Of a stretch of 64,000 nucleotides of DNA, positions 20,258 to 28,433 are shown piece by piece (the first letter of the stretch is position 1; each line of letters begins with the position of its first letter). This DNA comes from Albugo candida (Eukaryota > Oomycota > Peronosporomycetes > Albuginales). A program made the position numbers and the translations under genes. The stretch is taken from NCBI GenBank assembly GCA_040437565.1, contig JBDOQK010000008.1:186001-250000 (forward strand), given 5' to 3'. The notes under the pieces were generated by a model. It saw only the letters and a list, made by a program, of their open reading frames with translations. It ran no database searches and had not been told where the DNA came from.

Positions 20258-22315
20258 ATGAACGACATGAACATTAATGCTACAAGCAAATTCGAGCAGT
20301 GCCGTGATATCTCTCAGGCTCTACTTTCTATACAAAATGCTAGTATCGTGACGCCCAAACGATCTAATTCGTATCTAAAGCAAGCTGAAATATACATGCA
20401 AATGTGCGACTACCCTTCCGCCATAATATCCTATCGCCAGTACTTCTCTACTAGTCGATCCCATTCTCGGGAGGTTGCACATCAATTTGCAAATTTGTTG
20501 AATCTTTATGGTTTCGAATTACTTCGACATAGCCAGCAACGTATCATTGGTACTATTGACGACCGACAGGTCCAAACTTTTCTGATCGAAGCAGTTTTAT
20601 GTGATCGAGCACTCTCAGACTGTGAAGGCGATTCCGATTCAACACTATTAACGGCCGTCAACTATTTTACAGAATCGATTGATTTGAGCAGTGCCGCACA
20701 GACGTATTTACGTCGCGGACTTGCATACTGTGTGCTGAAAGATTATGATAAAGCACTGCAGGATATCGATCATTGCATCCTGTTGAATAATGAAAATGTG
20801 AGCTTCCACAAGTTACGCGAGAGAATATCAAAAAAATTGGAGGGTAAGCCCTCTCCAAGTAGAATCAGTGCGTCAACGACGAGCCCGGGAGATGCTCGCA
20901 TTCCTAATCATCAGGACGGTATTGCACTCGAAAAAAAGCGGCTAGAAGCACAGGCAACAACATGCATACTCTTAGAGCAATTTGAAGAGGCCGTAGAAAT
21001 ACTCGGTAGAACGATATTGCTGACTTCGACAGACCCAATGATATACAAACAACGCTCTATCGCGTATCAGAAACTAGGAAAGAATGTTGAAGCACTCCAG
21101 GATGCTGAGTGTGCATTGAGACTTGCAAAGGAGACAGAGAAAAACGACGAGAATGTAGATGAAGAGAGATCGAACGACATCATCAAAGAGCTAGAGCACC
21201 TACGAATCCATCTGTTGGATGATGTGGTGCAAGAGTTGCTGGCACGTAAAAAATATCAGTCAGCTCTTGATACTCTTAACAAATGTATTACTCACGATCG
21301 ATATCTCGCATCGAAGAGATCCGAGGAAAAAGTGCAGCGATCGAAATTCTACATTCAACGCGGCGATGCGTATCAAGGTCTAGGAAATCTGCAGCCCGTA
21401 AGTGACATCACTCTACGATATGTGTAGCTGAAACTTTCGAAGGCCTTAGCGGACTATCGGAAAGCAAATGAAATCACTCCTGAATCAAGAGAAATAAAGT
21501 CTAGAACAGCGTTCATACATTACAATTTTGGCATTGACTTATTCAATAAAGCCCGTTTCGAAGAAGCTGAACTAGAGTTTGATAGAGCGATCAAGATGGA
21601 CCCTTTTGTGGGAGCGTACCATTNNNNNNNNNNNNNNNNNNNNNNNNNNNNNNNNNNNNNNNNNNNNNNNNNNNNNNNNNNNNNNNNNNNNNNNNNNNNN
21701 NNNNNNNNNNNNNNNNNNNNNNNCTAGGAAATCTGCAGCCCGTAAGTGACATCACTCTACGATATGTGTAGCTGAAACTTTCGAAGGCCTTAGCGGACTA
21801 TCGGAAAGCAAATGAAATCACTCCTGAATCAAGAGAAATAAAGTCTAGAACAGCGTTCATACATTACAATTTTGGCATTGACTTATTCAATAAAGCCCGT
21901 TTCGAAGAAGCTGAACTAGAGTTTGATAGAGCGATCAAGATGGACCCTTTTGTGGGAGCGTACCATTCGAGGAAAGGTGATGCCGCTCGATTCATGCAGA
22001 AACATTTCGAAGCTTTCGAAAATTACCGAGAAGCTTTGCGTTTGAACCCGACAGATAAAGAATGTATTGTAAGTAGCCATATAGCTCTTGGGATAGACGA
22101 CAGCCAGGCTGATTTTCGTTTAGGATAAAATTCAGCCGTATATGATGGCCAGTAACGGCACAATTAGTGCGAAGAAAAAACACGCTCCGGAAGTGAAGAA
22201 TCAACAATGGATGCAGCAAAAGGTCACATCAAAATCAAGTGAACATCTCGCAATTCGTCAGAATCATAGAACAGTAAGATCAACGCCGCTGAACGTCGTC
22301 AAGAGACCACTTTAG
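20258..22315 (+). CDS. Tetratricopeptide-repeat (TPR) protein, interrupted by a gap
   Basis: The gene has exons 20258-21397, then 21787-22068 (right-hand copy of the duplicated segment) and 22124-22315, about 537 residues when merged. TPR units are visible along most of the length, for example YLKQAEIYMQMCDYPSAI, YLRRGLAYCVLKDYDKALQD, YKQRSIAYQKLGKNVEALQD and SRKGDAARFMQKHFEAF. TPR arrays form peptide-binding superhelices and act as scaffolds. No extra catalytic domain or signal peptide is seen, and the C-terminus is basic (SAKKKHAPEVKNQQ). The intron before exon 2 is only about 45 nt. I cannot assign an orthologue with confidence; a TTC16-like or other ciliary TPR protein is possible, given the shared promoter with a dynein light chain. 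Confidence 0.75.
21380..21623. repeat. Left copy of a 244 bp duplication flanking a gap
   Basis: Identical by eye to 21724-21967 (offset 344). It ends at the N run. It covers the end of exon 1 and part of exon 2 of the TPR gene, so the gene model appears to contain the same repeat units twice unless the copies are merged. Confidence 0.93.
21624..21723. other. Assembly gap (100 N)
   Basis: Exactly 100 N between the two copies of the 244 bp segment; probably an unmerged contig overlap. Confidence 0.99.
21724..21967. repeat. Right copy of the 244 bp duplication
   Basis: Second copy of 21380-21623, continuing into the last two exons of the TPR gene. Confidence 0.93.
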
Positions 22316-22469
22316 AAAACTCTGTTCTCAGTCTACGCATATGTTCAATGTCTACTTCATATATTTACATGTGGCTAAATGTCTCTGTACGTCAGCTCAT
22401 AGAACGGTATATGTGACTTTTCAATGGGGCAGGAGATGATAACTTTGCCTCGATTCGCACCACGATAGA

Positions 22470-22992
22470 TCACCTAGAGTACAACAATCGATCGGTCAGC
22501 TCTAGGCGTAGACAAGCTTCAATTTTGCTTGCCTCTACGAGATCAATGCAGTCTTGTCTTGTAAAAAAAGCACCGATAAATTTCGAATGGTCCGGTGTTC
22601 TGGAAAAGTTTGTCAGCAACGTAACGATGCTCAGCATTTTGGCATATTACCCATAGTCAACTTTGATGTGTTGTCCATTAAAAAAGAAAATGGTAGCTGG
22701 AATTAACGATATGTCAAAGTACTGGCAATATATAGGAACACTTTCTGCCTCGACTGTGTATATATCAGCCATGCGAGACAGCTCAACTTCGCACTTGAAC
22801 AGCTTACAGCATCAACAGTCATAGATATTGTTCCACTCGAATAGCAAGCTAGCTTACAATCTCATCCATCTGCATGCATACAATGTCACCGCTACGTCCG
22901 AAGCGCATGACAACAACTTTTTGCTTCGTATTACGGATTACTTCGTCAATAGCTACTTTCGTTTCTAGTTTTTTCAGAAACAACGAAGCCAT
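22470..22992 (-). CDS. TXNL4B: Thioredoxin-like protein 4B (Dim2-type U5 snRNP-associated protein)
   Basis: Three exons (22992-22858, 22802-22651, 22599-22470) encode 138 residues. The fold and motifs are those of the Dim1/TXNL4 group: [20 protein letters not shown], the central [31 protein letters not shown], and [20 protein letters not shown]. The TPDHxKF block separates TXNL4B from TXNL4A (Dim1), which instead has TGNNNKI. TXNL4B is implicated in pre-mRNA splicing and cell-cycle progression and binds PRP6 in animals. The start at 22992 (MASLFLKKL) aligns with the known N-terminus; a longer frame to 23076 adds a hydrophobic stretch that is probably untranslated. The C-terminus is about 10 residues shorter than the human protein. 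Confidence 0.9.
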
Positions 22993-23041
22993 TGCTGTAC
23001 TCACGACCAGCCAAATGACCGTTGTACACAGGATATAAGAT

Positions 23042-23659
23042 TTATGAAACACGTCTTTGTCGCTTATATATCTCATGGAGCTGACTGTAGTAGGCTGTCA
23101 ATTCCTCGATCTTTTTGTTCACTGGAAGATCGAAGACAGCAATGGATAAATTATAATGTATCGGTTGATCTTCCGATGCCCCGTAAACGCCAATATGTAA
23201 GGGGATCATCGATGAATGCTTATGATTAGCAGCTCTTGGAAATCCGTCCAAAAAAGTAAACAATCGTACGTGATCGTCTCCGGGGTGCTGTGCAATCCAA
23301 TGAGCATGACCTTTTCGTGGACAAGCTTCGTCTTCGCTTGTCATGTACAAATTCGCATCCCCTTGATCAAAGCAAGTGAGGTTGACTTCGACACGATGTT
23401 CATGCTTATGTCGATAAATAAATACATGATAATACTGATACATTTCCGAGCTCACAGTACCATTTACTGTGCTGTTAGCTCGCATATCCTTGCCGTACTC
23501 GAGTTCTACAGTGCCATCACTTGCAAGTAGAATTTCACTTGTTACTACGCAGTTTCTGGTGATAGCGTCGGGTCTTACAGAGGTAAAGATGGTGTGAAGC
23601 AAAGCAAATAAAAATGCACTTGTCCGAAGATTCCTCTCGGCGCGTTTCCAGAAGCTCAT
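23042..23659 (-). CDS. Predicted secreted glycoprotein, unknown family (complete copy)
   Basis: A single-exon 205-residue protein. Residues 1-30 form a signal peptide: a basic start (MSFWKRAERNLRT) followed by the hydrophobic core AFLFALLHTIF. The mature part has several N-glycosylation sequons (NST, NGT, NLT, NLS), three or four cysteines and a basic, probably helical tail (HEIYKRQRR). No transmembrane segment follows, so it should be secreted or lie in the ER lumen. I do not recognise the family; the pattern of a beta-rich lumenal domain then a helix faintly recalls GOLD/p24 proteins, but the membrane anchor is missing. A second, diverged copy of its first half lies at 24035-24325. A downstream exon cannot be excluded, since a hydrophobic segment is open at 22990-23040 on the same strand. 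Confidence 0.6.
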   Translation of the reverse strand: MSFWKRAERNLRTSAFLFALLHTIFTSVRPDAITRNCVVTSEILLASDGTVELEYGKDMRANSTVNGTVSSEMYQYYHVFIYRHKHEHRVEVNLTCFDQGDANLYMTSEDEACPRKGHAHWIAQHPGDDHVRLFTFLDGFPRAANHKHSSMIPLHIGVYGASEDQPIHYNLSIAVFDLPVNKKIEELTAYYSQLHEIYKRQRRVS

Positions 23660-23934
23660 TTTTTATCGTAATCGTACAGACGGACTCAAATATAAAAATA
23701 GCGCCGTGCATGAAAGCCTCAGATTGATTCCACGTTGCCACCTAGACCATGCTTGGTACCTATGAGGGCGTAAGCACAATCAACTTTATTGCTCACGGGT
23801 AAGCAATCATGCATTACTCAGACTATGTATGTCAAAAATCCTTTTGCTGTGTTTGTTGACCGTTAGACATTCGAGACAAAATTAGACTCTGTCTCATCCC
23901 AGGACTTGGACGCAAGCAGATTTTGAGTCAAGTA
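23369..23934. repeat. Left copy of a diverged 566 bp duplication flanking a gap
   Basis: Aligns without indels to 24035-24600 (offset 666) with about 17 substitutions, roughly 3 percent. It covers the first half of the secreted-protein gene and its upstream region. The divergence is much higher than at the other gap-flanking duplications in this window, so the copies are probably two haplotypes or recent paralogues rather than the same molecule. Confidence 0.9.
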
Positions 23935-24034
23935 NNNNNNNNNNNNNNNNNNNNNNNNNNNNNNNNNNNNNNNNNNNNNNNNNNNNNNNNNNNNNNNNNN
24001 NNNNNNNNNNNNNNNNNNNNNNNNNNNNNNNNNN
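23935..24034. other. Assembly gap (100 N)
   Basis: Exactly 100 N between two diverged copies of a 566 bp segment. Confidence 0.99.
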
Positions 24035-24325
24035 AAAGCAAGTGAGGTTGACTTCGACACGATGTTCATGCTTATGTCGATAAATAAATACATGATAATA
24101 GTGATACATTTCCGAGCTCACAGTACCATTTACTGTGCTATTAGCTCGCATATCCTTGCCGTACTCGAGTTCTACAGTGCCATCACTTGCAAGTAGAATT
24201 TCACTTGTTACTACGCAGTTTCTGGTGATGGCGTCGGGTGTTACAGAGGCAAAGATGGTTTGAAGCAACGCAAATAAAAATGCCCTTGTCCGAAGATTCC
24301 TCTGCGTGCGTTTCCAGAAGCTCAT
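24035..24325 (-). pseudogene. Partial second copy of the secreted glycoprotein gene (cut by gap)
   Basis: The first 97 codons of a gene nearly identical to the one at 23042-23659 are present, and the remainder is lost in the gap. The frame is intact. Compared with the complete copy the ORF has about 11 substitutions, and seven residues change: A7T, E8Q, S14R, H22Q, T26A, R29T and Q75H. Six of the seven fall in the signal peptide. It is marked pseudogene only because it is incomplete here; it may be a functional allele or paralogue. Confidence 0.6.
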
Positions 24326-24601
24326 TTGTTATCGTAATCGTACAGACGGACTCAAATATAAAAATAGCGCCGTGCATGAAAGCCTCAGATTGATTCCACG
24401 TTGCCACCTAGACCATGCTTGGTACCTATGAGGGTGTAAACACAATCAACTTTATTGCTCACGGGTAAGCAATCATGCACCACTCAGACTATGTATGTCA
24501 AAAATCCTTTTGCTGTGTTTGTTGACCGTTAGATATTCGAGACAAAATTAGACTCTGTCTCATCCCAGGACTTGGACGCAAGCAGATTTTGAGTCAAGTA
24601 G

Positions 24602-26505
24602 ATGAAGATCTTGATAGTCAATGCATATCCAAGCAGTAGCAAACGTGGACAAGAAGCTTTTCGAGCATTCCGACAGAATGTGGTCACCATGCTTCGAGAT
24701 GAAATAACACATTATGATGTGACATCATTCGAGATAATTGTATGTGGATGTCTAACTGATTCGAAAATCCAGACTGATCTCGTTCATCGCGCTGTTAGGA
24801 AAAGAGTAGGCAGGAACTGAGCGAATATCTGTTCGAATTGGGTACTGAACATTCAAATGATCCAGAAAGCATGACTCGTTTCGACCGATTAGATTTTATT
24901 TTCATTGATGGCGAAATGTCCTCATTTCTTCCGTGGGCGCCTATCAACAGGAAGGTCGCTTTATTGACGAAAATGTGCATGCTGACAGGAAAATGCTGGT
25001 ATGGCACGAGAGTTGGGGCTGCCTTGCTTTCTTATCTTTCTTCAACAGCCGGAGAGCTTTTGGATGTAGTGAATCATGATGGTAAAGAACGTATGCTCAA
25101 AGATACTTATCCTCATGCTTCAAGGGTGAAGGAGTCGCACCTACTGGAGCCGAGTCATCCGACGAAGGTCTACTTGGATACTAAAACAGGTGATTTCTAT
25201 ACTTTCGATCGTGTAAAATCATCATGGTCTACAAGAGGAAATACAGGTCTCATATGTCATCGCCGCGTTGCTCAGTCAGTTTTACACACTGCAGCTTATA
25301 AATACTCACCAAATCAAGCATTTCGGCTGGGGAAGTCTACTTACTGCTCAAAAAATGGCGATTTACGGGCATTTCTGCGTACAAATCACCTACAGCATCG
25401 TCTTTTTCGTCCAAGAGGGGTCACCAAAATGTCGAGTGAATTTGTGGTAAATTGTATTAGCAAGTTTGACCTCGATGATCGCATCAATAACACAGGCAGC
25501 AATAAGTATCAGGTGCTGATAGACAGCATACGTGGCCCTTTGCTGGTTGAATTTGGAAATTGTGTTGGGAGTCATTTCCAAATGGCGCACGAGTACCCAG
25601 AATCTTTACATATTGTCAGGAACTTTATCGGTCAAAAAGTCCGAGATTTGGTGATACATAACTATCTCGACCAAAGCTTTTCTACTACTCTCAGTAAATC
25701 GCTAGTTTTCTATCCAACGCATTCGTGCCAGCTGAGCTGCACGAATCGAGGTGCTGAAGTCCGCAATAAGGTTGCAAAGCCTTACATCGCAGTTGCTTCA
25801 AGGAAGTCCGAGTTGCATCTGTCACCCCGGCGGCCTTCCAGAAATCGCCTCATGAATTCACAATCACTAACTGAATACACGAGAAGCGTCTCGTACTCAT
25901 CCAAGCACGTAACGGAATTATCATCAGCATCTCTCCCCAGGAATCGATCAGGAAAGCGGGATAAAGAATTCCGTGAAGCTAACAGAACCGATCTCTTTGT
26001 TGCAAGCAGTACACCAGTCTTAGAAGCATTGGAAGGGTGGTGCACAGAGCCGAACGATGATCCTCCAATTGAAGTATCACAACCATGTCGTAAATACACT
26101 GAAAACAAACGAGTGAGTCAGAAATCTGTTACTATCCGATCGAATTTAGCACGGAAACAACGCAACGGATTACAGGAAGGAAAGCAACCGTATTATTCTA
26201 TTATCAACGATGCACCTTATATAAGCAGTGGTGAAAAGGAACTTTTAGAAAGGCAGAAAAACAAGCTAAAATGGATCGGAGGCCCATTCCGCGTCGCTAT
26301 CGGAAGCAAGAAGCTGGATCCTCAGCCGAGCATATNNNNNNNNNNNNNNNNNNNNNNNNNNNNNNNNNNNNNNNNNNNNNNNNNNNNNNNNNNNNNNNNN
26401 NNNNNNNNNNNNNNNNNNNNNNNNNNNNNNNNNNNTTTTCATCTGAAGATTTTTGTGGCGCTAGTCCTGAAGCATTTCAAGCTCCTTACAACTCTGATAA
26501 TTCAT
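24602..26505 (+). CDS. Unrecognised protein, possibly with a GATase1-like N-terminal fold (contains a gap)
   Basis: Exons 24602-24739 and 24814 onward join in frame across a 74 nt intron. The frame is open up to the gap at 26336 and probably ends at the stop after SEDFCGASPEAF near 26505. The protein is about 600 residues. The first 140 residues alternate hydrophobic strands and helices: MKILIVNAYPSSSKRG, FDRLDFIFIDGEMSSFLPW and then TGKCWYGTRVGAALLSYL. This resembles the layout of class I glutamine amidotransferase-like domains, with a small-residue turn where the nucleophile elbow would be, but a Cys-His-Glu triad is not convincing. The remainder is basic and low in complexity from about residue 340. 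I do not recognise an orthologue, and similarity of layout is not proof of function. Confidence 0.6.
26336..26435. other. Assembly gap (100 N)
   Basis: Exactly 100 N. Unlike most others here it is not flanked by repeated sequence, so real sequence is probably missing inside the gene that it interrupts. Confidence 0.99.
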
Positions 26506-26578
26506 AAAAATGTAGGAAGAATCGCTCCGCTATCTTCACCTCATCGTGTTTACTAATTTCTTTTTTATAGAATAAATC

Positions 26579-26914
26579 ATGAGTACACGCGTACAAAAGC
26601 CGATGACGCAACCCATCAATTTGATGTTTCGCTTTTTACAAAATGTATGAGGGCTTTGTAAGTGATGTCACCTTACGTTAATTATAAACCTGCGCGATTT
26701 GTAGAAAGCTCGGGTTCAGATTTGGCTCTATGAGCAAACGCAAATGAGGATAGAAGGACGCATTATGGGATTTGACGAGTATATGAATATAGTACTCGAC
26801 GAAGCTGAAGAAGTCGATGTGAAGAAGGTCAAGCGTGCTCCGTTAGGTCGTATTTTGCTCAAAGGAGATACCATTACTTTAATGATGAGTATCGATGGTT
26901 CTACCCGAGCCTAG
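26579..26914 (+). CDS. SNRPE: Small nuclear ribonucleoprotein E (Sm core protein)
   Basis: Two exons (26579-26644 and 26705-26914, 60 nt intron) encode 91 residues. The Sm fold is unmistakable: [16 protein letters not shown], then Sm1 [20 protein letters not shown] with [13 protein letters not shown], and Sm2 [21 protein letters not shown] is one of seven Sm proteins that form the ring on U1, U2, U4 and U5 snRNAs. The gene is easy to miss because the first exon has only 22 codons and the second lacks an early Met. It starts about 75 bp after the preceding gene on the same strand. Confidence 0.95.
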
Positions 26915-27068
26915 AAATTTTCTATTTTGATTCGAAGTATCTCTTCTTACTCAAACCGCGCACAAATGAAACAGTTGACGCTTGATGAGCATAGAGGAAA
27001 CAGTAGAAAAACGAAAGAAAATCAAATATTGTGGATTGTGTGTTGACAACTCAATCTATCTGTTCAAC

Positions 27069-28178
27069 TCATCCGGAAGCTGCAACAACCATGCTTATCC
27101 CAAAGATTGAGCACAGCAGTACCAACGAGTAGGATACTCCATTGCGGATGGAATGAGAAACACAATCAGAACAAGTGCTTGTTGTACAAAGGCTGCATTC
27201 GGGAGAACATACCGGGCAGTAACAAACTGCCGTTCCGTTCTCTCCAACCTGGCAATTTCCTTTTCCGCAGTTTTTCTTTGTGCAAGAATCTTCGGCAGAT
27301 CCGCACGTGGGACCGCTGTAGCCTGGACCACAGGTGCAAGTCCCCGTTTCAACATCACATGGGTGATTGTTCTGACATCCCAAATCATTAGTACATTTTG
27401 TGCAGCGCACGTCAGCTGTGCCTTGCTTTCCCTTGTACATTTTCCCGTCGTATCCAGCCTTACACATACAAGATCCGCTGACACAATCACCACCAACACC
27501 GCAGTCTACGTCGCAAGCACCGGACAGCGTACGTTCACATTTTGAACCATCAAATCCAGCTGAGCATGAACAGACACGGGAACTGATGTTACTTGATGTC
27601 TTATATGTGCAGGTGCCATGGTAGCTGCACACATTGGTGGGCCCTGCCAATTGACCACACTTGGCTGACTCGCAATCGGAGGGATTATATGCTTGATTTG
27701 CACAATCGGCTGCATCCACGCATTTGTAGATTCCTTTGACCGTTTTGTTTCCAATCAGAATCTCAGCGTACTTTTCATCATCGTTAGCATCTTCTTTTTG
27801 AATGATGGCGGGGGCTTGCGTCCCATTTTCGCTATCGTTCGATGCAAGCATACGATTCGAGCCTGAATCCTTTTCGAGTTTGATAGAATCGGCCACGAAA
27901 ACGCAGTGAGCATTCAAGTAACCAAGCTCCGGGCGCTGATATGATGGACATAATCCCGAGCGGTCTTGTCGACAAGCCGGGCGTGTTATTGTATTTGGTG
28001 TGCATTTCCGGATCACATCTCCATATTGCTCTACAGAAATACAGACCGTGCCCGGGAACTTTGAAGCGCAATAGGAGTCACTTGTACAGTAGTATTTGAA
28101 CTTGAGTGTTTCCTCCGAAGCACTTCCAGCAAAGTGACCCAGAAAGATGCTCAGACTAATCAATTGTGCTCTGCGCAT
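27069..28178 (-). CDS. EGF-like, cysteine-rich surface protein with probable GPI anchor
   Basis: A 369-residue protein starting at Met 28178; the open frame extends to 28283, but this Met begins a good signal peptide (MRRAQLISLSIFLGHFAG). The N-terminal 100 residues are cysteine-rich (YYCTSDSYCASKFPGTVC). From about residue 185 a series of EGF-like modules follows, with CSCSAGFDGSKCE, CMCKAGYDGK and CTCGPGYSGPTC. The C-terminus ends in a hydrophobic stretch after a small-residue site (NGVSYSLVLLCSIFGISMV...), which suits a GPI-attachment signal better than a transmembrane helix because no cytosolic tail follows. It is likely a cell-surface protein for adhesion or signalling. The exact family is not recognised. 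Confidence 0.85.
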   Translation of the reverse strand: MRRAQLISLSIFLGHFAGSASEETLKFKYYCTSDSYCASKFPGTVCISVEQYGDVIRKCTPNTITRPACRQDRSGLCPSYQRPELGYLNAHCVFVADSIKLEKDSGSNRMLASNDSENGTQAPAIIQKEDANDDEKYAEILIGNKTVKGIYKCVDAADCANQAYNPSDCESAKCGQLAGPTNVCSYHGTCTYKTSSNISSRVCSCSAGFDGSKCERTLSGACDVDCGVGGDCVSGSCMCKAGYDGKMYKGKQGTADVRCTKCTNDLGCQNNHPCDVETGTCTCGPGYSGPTCGSAEDSCTKKNCGKGNCQVGENGTAVCYCPVCSPECSLCTTSTCSDCVSHSIRNGVSYSLVLLCSIFGISMVVAASG

Positions 28179-28433
28179 TCTAAAAAAGCTTGAATGATAG
28201 AGCGTCGAGAGTTGTGTGACTCGCCTCGGTCGTGACTGTACCCAACAGACGATGCATGTCATCAGTTGATAATGTGATATCACATCTTCTCGATCATAAA
28301 GAGAAGACTTCTCGCTACTCTTTTTGCGGAAACGAAAAGCTTTGATGTAATCGATTTGACGAAGACATTTCTTGTTAGGGACAATTACACCGGTACTCTT
28401 TTTTAGATTCGTTACCCTACGACGTCTACCGCA

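Noticed and set aside
22993-23076. An N-terminal extension of TXNL4B containing a hydrophobic, transmembrane-like stretch.
   Set aside because: TXNL4B orthologues begin at the position corresponding to 22992 and are soluble nuclear proteins. The extension is more likely 5' UTR or part of the neighbouring gene.
24602-24820. A separate 72-codon gene at the start of the unrecognised protein.
   Set aside because: A donor GTATGT at 24740 and an acceptor before 24814 join it smoothly to the larger downstream frame, so it is the first exon.
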